Positions 52,096 to 61,644 are shown, numbered from the stretch's first letter. The stretch: DNA of 64,000 bases from Flavobacterium sp. 1355 (GCF_017833415.1 NZ_JAFICC010000002.1:124001-188000); one strand, 5' to 3'. The notes: generated from the sequence alone by a model not told the origin. Program-made: numbers and translations.

Positions 52096-53332
52096 GTTCT
52101 TTTTGCATATTGAGTAAATAGGCCATATTCTGGATTACATGGTCATGTTTTTTTACAAAAGGATTTTCTTCATTCCAGACATAACCTGCGAGAACAGCAC
52201 AAATTTTTTCTTTTACATCGGGATTTTCCGGCTGATGGAAAAATAAAGTCTGAAGATTTCCGGTGTACCATTCTTTCACGTAAGTAGTAAAAACAGCGAT
52301 ACCGCGTTTCATATATTCTGTAAATTCAACCTCCCAGTCAACAGGAATTCCCTGCGACTCTTTTAGGTATAATTTGGCTGCAAGCATTCCCGATTCTGTT
52401 GCAAAAGCAACTCCGGAAGAGAAAACAGGATCCAAAAATTCAGAACTGTTTCCCGTTAAGGCAAAACCATCACCGTACATTCTTTTTACGGCTCTCGAAT
52501 AATTTTCTAATTTGACCGGCTCGAATAAAAATTCGGTGCCTTTAAATCTTTTAATATAATAATCGGATAACTGAATAGCATTTTTTAAAGCCTCCGCATT
52601 ATCTTTATTTTCTGAAAGTGAATTGATGAAATCGGTTGGCCCTACTACACCCAGGCTTGTGTTCCCGTTAGAAAACGGAATTACCCATAACCAGACTTCG
52701 GTTTCTAAAATATCAAATGAAATTTGAGTTCCTTCTTCTCCTTCTGGTCTGTTTATATCCTTTACATGCGTAAAAATAGAAGAATGAGGATCTAATTTAG
52801 AAGGCGTATCCAAATCCAGAAGTCGTGGCAAAACACGTCCGTATCCGCTGGAATCAATTATAAATTTAGCGTGGATTTCCTTTAAATTTCCGTCTTTATC
52901 TTTTACAATAGTTTTTGAATTTTTCCCTTCAAAAGAAACTTCCAGAACTTCTGTTTCAAATTCCAGATCAATTCCTTTTCTAATTATTTCCTGAGCCATT
53001 GTGTTGTCAAAATCGGCTCTCGGCACCTGCCAGGTCCAGTCCCAGCCTTCACCAAATTTTTTGCTGAAATCAAAAACACAAATTTCCTCTTTCCTTATAA
53101 AACGTGCGCCCAGTTTTTTTTCAAAATTCATCGCATCAAGGCTTTCAAACAGTTCAGCCTCAGCAAAATGATCCATAACCCGCGGAATAAGGCTTTCCCC
53201 AACAACAAGCCTTGGAAATTTTGTTTTTTCTACAACTTTTATCTTAACATTATTTTTATGAAGATATGATGCAGAAACACATCCAGAAGGTCCTGCGCCT
53301 ATGATTAAAACATCTACAAACTCCTGTGTCAT
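52082..53332 (-). CDS. FAD-dependent oxidoreductase, halogenase-like
   Basis: 416 residues. The FAD-binding GAGPSG (residues 12-17) opens the protein, VVGESLIPR follows, and WTWQVP (residues 99/101 Trp) matches the WxWx(I/V)P motif typical of flavin-dependent halogenases. FIIDSSGYGRVLPR and GFALTGNSSEFLDPVFSSG are also family-like. It is next to a tyrosine ammonia-lyase in a flexirubin-type cluster, and chlorinated flexirubins are known, so halogenation of the aryl ring is the likely role; a hydroxylase is possible. Divergent from the ammonia-lyase with 101 bp between. Confidence 0.82.
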   Translation of the reverse strand: MTQEFVDVLIIGAGPSGCVSASYLHKNNVKIKVVEKTKFPRLVVGESLIPRVMDHFAEAELFESLDAMNFEKKLGARFIRKEEICVFDFSKKFGEGWDWTWQVPRADFDNTMAQEIIRKGIDLEFETEVLEVSFEGKNSKTIVKDKDGNLKEIHAKFIIDSSGYGRVLPRLLDLDTPSKLDPHSSIFTHVKDINRPEGEEGTQISFDILETEVWLWVIPFSNGNTSLGVVGPTDFINSLSENKDNAEALKNAIQLSDYYIKRFKGTEFLFEPVKLENYSRAVKRMYGDGFALTGNSSEFLDPVFSSGVAFATESGMLAAKLYLKESQGIPVDWEVEFTEYMKRGIAVFTTYVKEWYTGNLQTLFFHQPENPDVKEKICAVLAGYVWNEENPFVKKHDHVIQNMAYLLNMQKEQSPE

Positions 53333-53371
53333 ATTAGAAATGTTATAATTTATTAACTTACATTTGCCATC

Positions 53372-53397
53372 ATCAAAATAACTACATTTATTTTGAT
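53372..53397. promoter_or_regulatory. Symmetrical element in the divergent halogenase/ammonia-lyase promoter
   Basis: ATCAAAATAA and TTATTTTGAT are perfect 10-bp inverted arms around CTACAT, in the 101-bp divergent gap. Each arm reads TTATTTTG, a near -7 element, on one strand. It may be a pair of mirror promoters or an operator for both genes. Confidence 0.55.
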
Positions 53398-53433
53398 AAA
53401 TAAAATTAAATTAGCACAATCAAAAACGATTTA

Positions 53434-54954
53434 ATGAATACAATTAATGAATATTTAAGTTTATCAGAATTTGAGTCTATTATCTTTGGAAATAATAAGG
53501 TTGTAGTCAGCGATATTGTTTTAAACAGAGTAAATGAAAGCTTTAATTTCTTAAAAGAATTTTCAGGAAACAAAGTTATTTATGGCGTAAATACAGGTTT
53601 CGGGCCAATGGCTCAATATCGTATTAAAGAATCTGACCAGATACAATTACAATATAATTTAATCAGAAGCCACTCATCAGGAACAGGAAAACCTTTGAGC
53701 CCTGTTTGTGCAAAAGCAGCAATTTTAGCAAGATTAAATACGCTTTCATTAGGAAATTCAGGCGTGCACCCTTCTGTTATTCATTTGATGGCAGAACTTA
53801 TAAACAGAGATATTACGCCATTAATTTTCGAGCATGGCGGAGTGGGTGCCAGTGGAGATTTAGTACAATTATCACACTTAGCCCTGGTTTTAATTGGCGA
53901 AGGTGAAGTTTTTTACAAAGGAGACAGAAGACCAACCCAGGAAGTTTTTGAAATCGAAGGATTAAAACCTATTCAGGTTGAAATTAGAGAAGGTCTTGCC
54001 CTGATCAACGGAACTTCGGTTATGACAGGAATTGGAGTGGTAAATGTTTACCATGCCAATAAATTATTAGACTGGTCATTAAAATGTTCTTGTGCTATAA
54101 ACGAATTGGTTCAGGCGTATGATGATCATTTTTCTGAAGAATTAAACCAAACAAAACGTCATAAAGGACAACAGGAAGTAGCTGCAAAAATGAGACAGAA
54201 TCTTTCTGACAGTACCTTGATCCGTAAAAGAGAAGACCATTTATATTCCGGAGAAAATACAGAAGAAATTTTCAAGGAAAAAGTTCAGGAATATTATTCA
54301 CTAAGATGCGTGCCTCAGATATTGGGACCGGTTTTAGAAACCATAAATAACGTTGCGTCTATCTTAGAAGACGAATTTAACTCGGCAAATGACAACCCGA
54401 TTATTGACGTAAAAAACAAACATGTTTATCACGGAGGAAATTTCCACGGCGATTATATTTCGCTTGAAATGGACAAACTGAAAATCGTGATTACGAAATT
54501 AACCATGTTGGCAGAACGTCAGTTGAATTATTTATTGAATTCAAAAATCAACGAAATTCTTCCCCCGTTCGTAAACTTAGGAACTTTAGGATTTAATTTC
54601 GGAATGCAGGGCGTTCAGTTTACAGCAACCTCAACAACTGCAGAAAGCCAAATGTTATCCAACCCAATGTATGTACACAGTATTCCTAATAACAATGACA
54701 ATCAGGACATTGTAAGTATGGGGACAAATGCAGCGGTAATTACCTCAAAAGTAATCGAAAATGCATTTGAAGTTTTGAGTATCGAAATGATTACAATCGT
54801 TCAGGCAATTGATTATTTAAATCAGAAAGATAAAATTTCGTCAGTAACCAGAAAATGGTACGATGATGTACGAAATATTATTCCGGAATTTAAGGAAGAT
54901 CAGGTAATGTATCCTTTTGTTCAGAAAGTAAAAGATCATTTGATCAATAATTAA
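53434..54954 (+). CDS. Tyrosine ammonia-lyase (aromatic amino acid lyase)
   Basis: 506 residues. The MIO cofactor forms from Ala139-Ser140-Gly141 in GGVGASGDLVQLSH; Tyr50 in VIYGVNTGFGPMAQ is the catalytic tyrosine. Remembered sequence of the F. johnsoniae enzyme, known as a tyrosine-specific lyase, matches over long stretches. The product, 4-coumarate, is the expected starter of the flexirubin aryl polyene. Histidine as a substrate is unlikely given this context and similarity, but that is not proven by sequence alone. Confidence 0.93.
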   Translation: MNTINEYLSLSEFESIIFGNNKVVVSDIVLNRVNESFNFLKEFSGNKVIYGVNTGFGPMAQYRIKESDQIQLQYNLIRSHSSGTGKPLSPVCAKAAILARLNTLSLGNSGVHPSVIHLMAELINRDITPLIFEHGGVGASGDLVQLSHLALVLIGEGEVFYKGDRRPTQEVFEIEGLKPIQVEIREGLALINGTSVMTGIGVVNVYHANKLLDWSLKCSCAINELVQAYDDHFSEELNQTKRHKGQQEVAAKMRQNLSDSTLIRKREDHLYSGENTEEIFKEKVQEYYSLRCVPQILGPVLETINNVASILEDEFNSANDNPIIDVKNKHVYHGGNFHGDYISLEMDKLKIVITKLTMLAERQLNYLLNSKINEILPPFVNLGTLGFNFGMQGVQFTATSTTAESQMLSNPMYVHSIPNNNDNQDIVSMGTNAAVITSKVIENAFEVLSIEMITIVQAIDYLNQKDKISSVTRKWYDDVRNIIPEFKEDQVMYPFVQKVKDHLINN

Positions 54955-54987
54955 GCTTTTATCACATTATTAATTGAATTTTAAATC

Positions 54988-56217
54988 ATGAAAAAAACAC
55001 TTATTTTTTTGTTGCTGGTATGTATTCAATTTGTTAATAGTCAAGAACTGGCATTAGTTAAAAAGAATTCAAAATTTGGATATATTTCCAAAGACGGTTC
55101 TTTTAAAATTGAGCCTCAATACAAATCTGCCAAAAGTTTTTCTGATGGTCTGGCTGCTGTCGAAAACGGCGGAAAATGGGGTTTCATTGATACAAAAGGT
55201 GCCTGGGCAATTCCGGCAGATTTTAAAGATGCGAAAGATTTTAACAGCGGAATAGCAATTGTACAAAAAGATAAGGAGTGGGTTTATATCAACACAAAAG
55301 GAGAAATTCAAAAAGCACCTGCTTCTGATAAGTTATTTGATTTTAATAACGGTGTTGCTTTCATCAGACAAAACAATAAAGTTGGATTAATTAACAACAA
55401 AATGTCCATTGTTTTAGAACCAAAGTACGATCAGATCAAACCGTTTGAGAATGGTTTTGCAAGAGTTGAACTTAATAAAAACTGGGGAATTATAAATACC
55501 GAAGGAAAAGAATTAGTTGAGCCTGCTTATTCTGAAATCGGAAATTATTTTAAAAACACAACCTGGGCCAGAAAAGACAAAACTTTTGGAATTGTAAGTG
55601 CCGGAAAATTTATTCCGGTTGACGGAGCAGAAAAAATCTGGGATTTTGAAACACAAGATTTGACTTTTGCCAAAAAGAACGGAAAAATTGGATTCATTGA
55701 CTTAAAAGGAAATTGGGTAATTACTCCTATATATGATAAAGCAAAAGCTTTCTCGAAAAATTTAGCTCCGGTTTGTGTAGGTTCAAAATGGGGATATATC
55801 AATCCAAAAGCAGAATTTGTGATTGAGCCAACCTACAGTGATGCAGAAGTTTTCAGTTCAAATGGTTTAGCACCAGTAAAAGAAAGTAATTGGGGTTTTA
55901 TTAATGAAGCAGGAAAATTAGTAATTCCAACACAATACGGCATAACTTCAAACGGATTTGTAATTGCTCTTTTTGTGCAACAGGACAAAGGTTTTATCAA
56001 TGGTATTGCCCGTGTGAAAAATGAAGGTAAATGGGGGTTTCTTAAACCTGACGGAACTGTTCTGGGCAACCAGTGGTTTGAAAACGCAGAAGTATTTTCG
56101 AAATCAGAAAAAAATTATGTTGCTGAAATTGCTGCTGAAAAACCTAAACAGGAAACAAAACAAGAAGCAAAACCAACTGCTAAAACAGTAAAAAAATCAG
56201 CTGCAAAAAAGAAGTAA
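54988..56217 (+). CDS. WG-repeat secreted protein
   Basis: 409 residues with signal peptide (ending FVNSQ). About nine WG repeats fill the chain (KFGYISKDGSF, GKWGFIDTKGAW, NWGIINTEGKE, SKWGYINPKAEF, GKWGFLKPDG), which form a beta-propeller-like surface. The C-terminus is Lys/Ala-rich (KPKQETKQEAKPTAKTVKKS). Probably a protein-binding envelope scaffold. It lies 34 bp after the ammonia-lyase gene and may be cotranscribed, but a role in pigment making is not shown. Confidence 0.9.
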   Translation: MKKTLIFLLLVCIQFVNSQELALVKKNSKFGYISKDGSFKIEPQYKSAKSFSDGLAAVENGGKWGFIDTKGAWAIPADFKDAKDFNSGIAIVQKDKEWVYINTKGEIQKAPASDKLFDFNNGVAFIRQNNKVGLINNKMSIVLEPKYDQIKPFENGFARVELNKNWGIINTEGKELVEPAYSEIGNYFKNTTWARKDKTFGIVSAGKFIPVDGAEKIWDFETQDLTFAKKNGKIGFIDLKGNWVITPIYDKAKAFSKNLAPVCVGSKWGYINPKAEFVIEPTYSDAEVFSSNGLAPVKESNWGFINEAGKLVIPTQYGITSNGFVIALFVQQDKGFINGIARVKNEGKWGFLKPDGTVLGNQWFENAEVFSKSEKNYVAEIAAEKPKQETKQEAKPTAKTVKKSAAKKK

Positions 56218-56306
56218 AAAATAAATTTACATAAATAAAAGTCGACTTTATTGCAAGCCAAAAAAAGACGATATTATTTGTAACCTATAAAAAATAAACC
56301 TGATAA

Positions 56307-57038
56307 ATGAAATGTGTATTAGTAACAGGCGGTTCAAGAGGAATTGGAAGTGCTATTTGTAAAAAATTAGCCGTTGAGGCCGATTATCATATTTTGATTA
56401 ATTATCACTCTAATAAAACTGCTGCCGAAGAAACACTTCAGGAAATCCAGAAACTGGGAGCAACAGGAGAAATTTTAGGCTTTGATGTTTCGAATTTCGA
56501 TGACGTACAACAAACTTTAATAAAATGGCAGGAAGCAAATCCGGATGCCATTGTTGAAGCAATTGTAAACAATGCAGGAATTACAAAAGACGGTCTTTTT
56601 ATGTGGATGACCCCCGAAGACTGGAATGGGGTTGTAAATACAAGTCTGAACGGTTTCTTTAATGTAACACAGTTTTTCATTCAGAAAATGCTGCGTAACA
56701 AATACGGGCGAATTGTAAACATGGTTTCTGTTTCCGGAGTAAAAGGTACAGCCGGCCAAACCAACTATTCTGCTGCAAAAGGAGCAATTGTTGCTGCTAC
56801 AAAAGCTTTGGCTCAGGAAGTTGCCAAAAGAAATATTACGGTAAATGCAGTTGCGCCCGGTTTTATCAGAACAGATATGACGAGCCAGTTAGACGAGAAA
56901 GAATTACTAAAACTTATTCCGGTCAACCGTTTTGGAGAAGCCGAAGAAGTCGCAGATTTGGTAAGCTTTTTGATTTCTAAAAAAGCAAGCTACATTACTG
57001 GCGAAATTATCAATATAAACGGAGGAATATATTCTTAA
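56307..57038 (+). CDS. 3-oxoacyl-ACP reductase, FabG type
   Basis: 243 residues, short-chain dehydrogenase. Cofactor loop VTGGSRGIGSAI, NNAG motif, and catalytic Ser/Tyr/Lys in VSVSGVKGTAGQTNYSAAKGA. Ends GEIININGGIYS as in FabG. In this cluster it should reduce 3-oxo groups during polyene chain growth. The polyene needs ketoreduction then dehydration, both supplied locally. Confidence 0.93.
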   Translation: MKCVLVTGGSRGIGSAICKKLAVEADYHILINYHSNKTAAEETLQEIQKLGATGEILGFDVSNFDDVQQTLIKWQEANPDAIVEAIVNNAGITKDGLFMWMTPEDWNGVVNTSLNGFFNVTQFFIQKMLRNKYGRIVNMVSVSGVKGTAGQTNYSAAKGAIVAATKALAQEVAKRNITVNAVAPGFIRTDMTSQLDEKELLKLIPVNRFGEAEEVADLVSFLISKKASYITGEIININGGIYS

Positions 57039-57099
57039 ATAACCATTAGGTAAATATTAAAATTTACATTTAATGGATTAAAAAATTACTTTGAAGACG

Positions 57100-58323
57100 A
57101 TGAATAAGAGAGTTGTAATTACTGGAATGGGAATTTATTCTTGTATCGGAACTTCTTTAGATGAAGTGAAGGAATCTTTATATAATGGAAAATCCGGAAT
57201 TCAGTTTGATCCTGAAAGAAAAGAATTTGGTTTTCAGTCTGCCTTAACCGGAGTAGTTCCTAAAGTCGATCTGAAAAATTTATTGACCCGCAGACAACGT
57301 ATGAGCATAGGTGAAGAAACCGAATATGCTTATATGGCTACTATAGAAGCCCTGAAGAACGCCAACATCGATGATGCTTTTTTTGAAAGCCGCGAAGTTG
57401 GAATTATGTATGGCAATGATAGTGTTTCTAAAGCTATTATTGATGCTACAGATATTGTCCGTGAGAAAAAAGACACGGCACTGATTGGTTCAGGTGCGAT
57501 TTTTAAATCGATGAATTCTACGGTAACCATGAATTTATCTACGATATTTAAACTTAGAGGAATCAATTTGACAGTAAGTGCTGCCTGCGCCAGCGGTTCG
57601 CATTCTATCGGATTGGCCTATTTTTTAATTAAAGGCGGTTTTCAGGATATTATTATCTGTGGGGGTTCGCAGGAGACCAACAAATATTCCATGACCAGTT
57701 TTGATGGTTTAGGCGTTTTCTCTAATCGTGAAAGCAGTCCTGAAAAAGCCTCAAGGCCTTTTGATTCAGGACGTGACGGATTAATCCCAAGTGGCGGAGG
57801 AGCAACTCTGATCTTAGAAAGTTATGAATCTGCAATTGCCCGCGGCGCCAATATTATTGCAGAAGTTGCCGGTTACGGTTTTTCATCAAACGGCGGCCAT
57901 ATTTCGACCCCAAATGTAGAAGGCCCTTCTATCGCGATGCAAAGAGCACTTGATGATGCCAACCTAAAAGCATCAGACATTGGCTACATAAACGCACACG
58001 CCACATCAACTCCTGTTGGGGATGCTAACGAAGCAAAAGCAATTTTTGAAGTTTTTGGCGAAGAAAATCCTCACATTAGTTCTACAAAATCTATGACCGG
58101 ACACGAATGCTGGATGGCTGGAGCAAGCGAAATAATTTACTCAATAATTATGATGCAGCATGATTTCATTGCACCTAACATAAATTTGGAAAATCCTGAC
58201 GAAGACGCTTCGAAATTAAATTTAGTTAAAACTACGTTAAACAAAAAATTTGACATATTTTTGTCCAATTCCTTCGGGTTTGGAGGAACCAACTCTGCGT
58301 TGGTAGTTAAAAAGTTTAAATGA
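57100..58323 (+). CDS. Beta-ketoacyl-ACP synthase of the aryl-polyene pathway
   Basis: 407 residues from ATG (MNKRVVITGMGIYSC); an upstream TTG is unlikely. KS triad: Cys163 in VSAACASGSHSI, His in INAHATSTPVGDANE (HAT rather than HGT), His in STKSMTGHECWMAGASE. It is clearly divergent from fabF at 8 kb and belongs to the type II KS of aryl polyene/flexirubin systems. It extends the coumaroyl starter with malonyl units. The next gene follows after 4 bases. Confidence 0.93.
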   Translation: MNKRVVITGMGIYSCIGTSLDEVKESLYNGKSGIQFDPERKEFGFQSALTGVVPKVDLKNLLTRRQRMSIGEETEYAYMATIEALKNANIDDAFFESREVGIMYGNDSVSKAIIDATDIVREKKDTALIGSGAIFKSMNSTVTMNLSTIFKLRGINLTVSAACASGSHSIGLAYFLIKGGFQDIIICGGSQETNKYSMTSFDGLGVFSNRESSPEKASRPFDSGRDGLIPSGGGATLILESYESAIARGANIIAEVAGYGFSSNGGHISTPNVEGPSIAMQRALDDANLKASDIGYINAHATSTPVGDANEAKAIFEVFGEENPHISSTKSMTGHECWMAGASEIIYSIIMMQHDFIAPNINLENPDEDASKLNLVKTTLNKKFDIFLSNSFGFGGTNSALVVKKFK

Positions 58324-58327
58324 AGTG

Positions 58328-58582
58328 ATGAATAAAGAAGAAATAATAGAAAGAATTAATAGTTTTTTGGTTGAAGAATTTGAGGTTGATGGCGATGATA
58401 TTGAACCAAACGCTAATTTAAAAGATACACTAGGTTTAGATAGCTTGGATTATGTAGATTTGGTGGTTTCTATTGAATCTAATTTTGGTGTAAAACTGGT
58501 TGAAGCTGATTTTGTCGGAATCGCTACTTTTCAAAATTTCTATGATCTTATTGAAGCCAAACTAAAAGCTAAAACTGCTTAA
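58328..58582 (+). CDS. Acyl carrier protein of the pigment cluster
   Basis: 84 residues from ATG (MNKEEIIERINSF); a GTG directly before it is less likely. Phosphopantetheine Ser39 in LGLDSLDYVDLV. It overlaps the start of the next gene by one base. Divergent from the housekeeping AcpP. Confidence 0.95.
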   Translation: MNKEEIIERINSFLVEEFEVDGDDIEPNANLKDTLGLDSLDYVDLVVSIESNFGVKLVEADFVGIATFQNFYDLIEAKLKAKTA

Positions 58583-59463
58583 TGAACCAATGGGATGGCA
58601 AATCAAAAGGTACCGTTTTAGGCTATAGAATATTTGTTTTTTTAATAAAAAAAGCGGGTATCAAATCGGCGTATGTTTTACTTTATTTTGTTGCCTCCTA
58701 TTATTTTTTATTCCTAAAGAAAAGCAATCGCGTCATTTTTTATTATTTCAAAGAAAGGCTCGGATATTCCTATTTTAAATCCAAAAAAATGGTTTTCAGA
58801 AGTTACTACACTTTTGGACAAACTATTATTGACAAAATTTCTATTTCTGCAGGAATGCGAAACAGATTTACTTATGAATTTGATGGAATAGAAATTCTGA
58901 AAAATCTCTTAGCCGAAAAAAAAGGGGGCGTTTTGATCAGTGCACATGTTGGAAATTTTGAAATTGCAGAACATTTTCTTGGCGATATAGATCTTGATTT
59001 CCAAATCAATCTTGTTACCACAGACTTAGAACATTCTGATATCAAAAAATATCTCGAAACGATCACTCAGAAACCTACCGTAAAATTTATTATCATAAAA
59101 GACGACTTATCTCATATTTTTGAAATCAATGCGGCTTTGGCAAACAATGAATTGGTCTGTTTTACAGGAGATCGCTACTTTGAAGGCACCAAATCTCTTT
59201 CTGAAAAAATACTGAACGAAGAGGCCAACTTTCCGGCCGGACCATTTTTGATTGCTTCGAGACTAAAAGTTCCTGTTGTTTTTGTTTATGTAATGAAAGA
59301 GCCAAATTTACATTATCATTTATATGCCAGAGAAGCAGCCGTGAAACATCGTGACGAAAAGGGTTTACTCAAAGAATACACACAAAGTGTAGAAAACATT
59401 ATACATAAGTATCCTTTGCAGTGGTTCAATTATTTTGATTTCTGGAACCACTTTAAATCATAA
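58582..59463 (+). CDS. LpxL/HtrB-like acyltransferase
   Basis: 293 residues. The acyltransferase HxxxxE motif is in SAHVGNFEIAEHF (about residue 113), GDRYFEG and FPAGPFLIASRLKVPVV follow. An N-terminal hydrophobic segment suggests membrane association. In lipid A it would transfer acyl chains; in aryl polyene/flexirubin clusters such genes are usual and may attach or transfer the polyene acyl group at the membrane. Substrate unproven. Start overlaps the acp stop codon (TAATG). Confidence 0.85.
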   Translation: MNQWDGKSKGTVLGYRIFVFLIKKAGIKSAYVLLYFVASYYFLFLKKSNRVIFYYFKERLGYSYFKSKKMVFRSYYTFGQTIIDKISISAGMRNRFTYEFDGIEILKNLLAEKKGGVLISAHVGNFEIAEHFLGDIDLDFQINLVTTDLEHSDIKKYLETITQKPTVKFIIIKDDLSHIFEINAALANNELVCFTGDRYFEGTKSLSEKILNEEANFPAGPFLIASRLKVPVVFVYVMKEPNLHYHLYAREAAVKHRDEKGLLKEYTQSVENIIHKYPLQWFNYFDFWNHFKS

Positions 59464-59561
59464 TTTCTTCAACTAGTTAAATCTGCCGTAAGATCACTTT
59501 TTTGTAAAACAACAATAAGTAAACGAATCTTAAAATCAAAAGTCCGTTAAAAAAAAATACC

Positions 59562-59569
59562 TATTTTTG
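59562..59569 (+). promoter_or_regulatory. -7 element upstream of darA
   Basis: TATTTTTG matches TAnnTTTG 24 bp before the darA ATG; no clear -33 element. A four-codon ORF (ATG AAA CCT AAA TGA, 59583-59597) overlaps the darA start. Confidence 0.55.
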
Positions 59570-59593
59570 CTTTCCACCAAAGATGAAACCTAA

Positions 59594-60496
59594 ATGAAAA
59601 ATGTTCTTGTTATTTATTATTCCCAATCCGGACAATTAGAATCTATTGCAAAAAATATTGCAAAACCATTCTTAAATTCTGATGAAATAAATGTAACTTT
59701 TTACGAAATACAATTAGAAAAACCATTTCCGTTTCCGTGGGACAAAACGTCATTTTTTGATGCTTTTCCAGAATCTTTTCTTCAGATTCCAAGAGAATTA
59801 AAACCTGTGCCTGAAGAAATAGTAAATACAAAATTTGACTTAGTATTATTTCATTATCAGGTTTGGTATTTGTCACCGTCTATTCCGATAAACTCATTTT
59901 TAAAAAGTGATTCCGCAAAAAAAATACTGAATAATACACCTGTTATAACCATTAGCGGTTCGAGAAACATGTGGATTATGGCGCAGGAAAAAATCAAAGT
60001 TTTATTAAAAGAGGCCAACGCCGAATTGGTAGGAAATGTAGCTTTGGTTGATCGTGTAGGAAATTTAATCAGCGTTATTACAATTGTAGAATGGATGTTT
60101 TCTGGGGTTAAGAAAAAATATTTAGGTATTTTTCCACTTCCCGGCGTTTCAGACAAGGACATTCAGGAATCGGATAAATTTGGAGAAGCAATGCTTTCTG
60201 CTTTTAAACAAAATAAATTAAGTGAGTTACAGCCCAAATTAGTAGCGCTCGGTGGCGTCTATATAAGTTCGTATTTGGTGACAGTAGATAAAACGGCGAA
60301 TAAAATTTTTAATAAATGGTCAAACCTTATTTATAAAAATCAAAAAAACAGAAAAACACTTCTTAAAGTATTTAATGTTTATTTATTCCTCGCAATATGG
60401 TTAATCTCACCAATAGTATATATATTGCACCTTATTACATATCCCATTAAGTTAAAAACCATAAAAAGAGAAACTCAATATTATCAGGGAGTTTAG
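59594..60496 (+). CDS. darA: DarA-like dialkylresorcinol biosynthesis protein
   Basis: 300 residues. The N-terminus is flavodoxin-like (VLVIYYSQSGQLESIAKNI, a phosphate-binding loop for FMN), with VLFHYQVWYLSPSIPINSFL and TISGSRNMWIMAQEK further on; the last about 40 residues are hydrophobic (VYLFLAIWLISPIVYILHLI). DarA is the aromatising partner of DarB in making dialkylresorcinols; flavin-dependent oxidation of the cyclohexanedione intermediate would fit. The assignment relies mainly on adjacency to darB. Confidence 0.78.
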   Translation: MKNVLVIYYSQSGQLESIAKNIAKPFLNSDEINVTFYEIQLEKPFPFPWDKTSFFDAFPESFLQIPRELKPVPEEIVNTKFDLVLFHYQVWYLSPSIPINSFLKSDSAKKILNNTPVITISGSRNMWIMAQEKIKVLLKEANAELVGNVALVDRVGNLISVITIVEWMFSGVKKKYLGIFPLPGVSDKDIQESDKFGEAMLSAFKQNKLSELQPKLVALGGVYISSYLVTVDKTANKIFNKWSNLIYKNQKNRKTLLKVFNVYLFLAIWLISPIVYILHLITYPIKLKTIKRETQYYQGV

Positions 60497-60510
60497 AAGG
60501 AAATTAGATT

Positions 60511-61644
60511 ATGTTTGAAGTATATATTACCAAAGCTGCAAAATATTTGCCCAACGAAGCTGTTTCAAATGAGGAAATGGAAAGTTTTTTAGGCCTTATC
60601 AACGATACTGCGTCAAAAGCACGACGTATTATTTTGCGCAATAATAAAATTACAAGCCGATATTACGCAGTCGATAAAACAGGAAAAAGTACACACAGCA
60701 ATGCGGAATTAACCCGAAATGCTGTTGAACAATTATTTGATGAAAACTTTACAGCCCAGGATCTTGAAGTACTTTCCTGCGGAACCTCAACACCTGATAT
60801 TTTCCTTCCATCGCATGCAGCGATGGTACATGGTCTACTAAAAAATAAATCGGTAGAATTAAACTCATCAACAGGAGTTTGCTGCGCCGGAATGAATTCA
60901 TTAAAATTTGGTTTCCTTTCTGTGAAATCCGGAAATTCAAAAAATGCTATCTGCACAGGATCTGAAAAAGTATCGACATGGCTTTTGGCCCAAAAATACA
61001 ATCACGAAGCAACGAATCTAAAAAACCTTGAAGAACAGCCAATTATTGCTTTCAAAAAAGATTTTTTGCGTTGGATGCTCTCTGACGGCGCCGGTGCTTT
61101 TTTATTGGAAAATAAACCTAAAGGTGAATTTTCATTAAAAATAGAATGGATGGAGGCTTTTTCATATGCTTATGAATTAGAGACCTGCATGTATGCCGGA
61201 GGTGAAAAATTAGAAAACGGTGAAATTAAATCATGGAGTGATTATGCTCCGGAAGAATGGCTAAACGAATCTGTTTTTGCCATAAAACAAGATGTAAAAT
61301 TATTGGATGAATTTATACTTGCTAAAGGAGCGGAAAGTATGAGAGATGCCATGAGTAAAAACAATATTACCCCTGACCAGATTCAGTACTTTATTCCTCA
61401 CGTTTCTTCAAATTTTTTTGTAGAAGGGCTGAAAAAAGGATTAATTGAAAAAGGAATTGAAATGGCTGATGAAAAATGGTTCATGAACCTTTCGAGAGTT
61501 GGAAATGTTGGGTCTGCTTCTATCTATTTGGCTTTAGAAGAATTAATGAATTCCGGAAAGTTGAAAAAGGGAGAAAAAATTCTTTTATCAGTTCCGGAAA
61601 GCGGAAGATTCTCTTTTGCATATGCGTATTTAACCGTTTGCTAA
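60511..61644 (+). CDS. darB: DarB-type ketosynthase III
   Basis: 377 residues, thiolase-fold KS III-like. The active-site Cys is Cys124 or Cys125 in STGVCCAGMNSLKF, with His in YFIPHVSSNFF and Asn region in LSRVGNVGSASIYLAL. DarB condenses two acyl units to the cyclohexanedione that becomes the dialkylresorcinol half of flexirubin. Its stop codon overlaps the start of the next gene (TAATG). Confidence 0.9.
   Translation: MFEVYITKAAKYLPNEAVSNEEMESFLGLINDTASKARRIILRNNKITSRYYAVDKTGKSTHSNAELTRNAVEQLFDENFTAQDLEVLSCGTSTPDIFLPSHAAMVHGLLKNKSVELNSSTGVCCAGMNSLKFGFLSVKSGNSKNAICTGSEKVSTWLLAQKYNHEATNLKNLEEQPIIAFKKDFLRWMLSDGAGAFLLENKPKGEFSLKIEWMEAFSYAYELETCMYAGGEKLENGEIKSWSDYAPEEWLNESVFAIKQDVKLLDEFILAKGAESMRDAMSKNNITPDQIQYFIPHVSSNFFVEGLKKGLIEKGIEMADEKWFMNLSRVGNVGSASIYLALEELMNSGKLKKGEKILLSVPESGRFSFAYAYLTVC

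Noticed and set aside
61476..61643. Longer start for the first FabZ-like protein
   Set aside because: The extension is the out-of-frame shadow of darB; the ATG overlapping the darB stop codon fits the overlap style of the operon.
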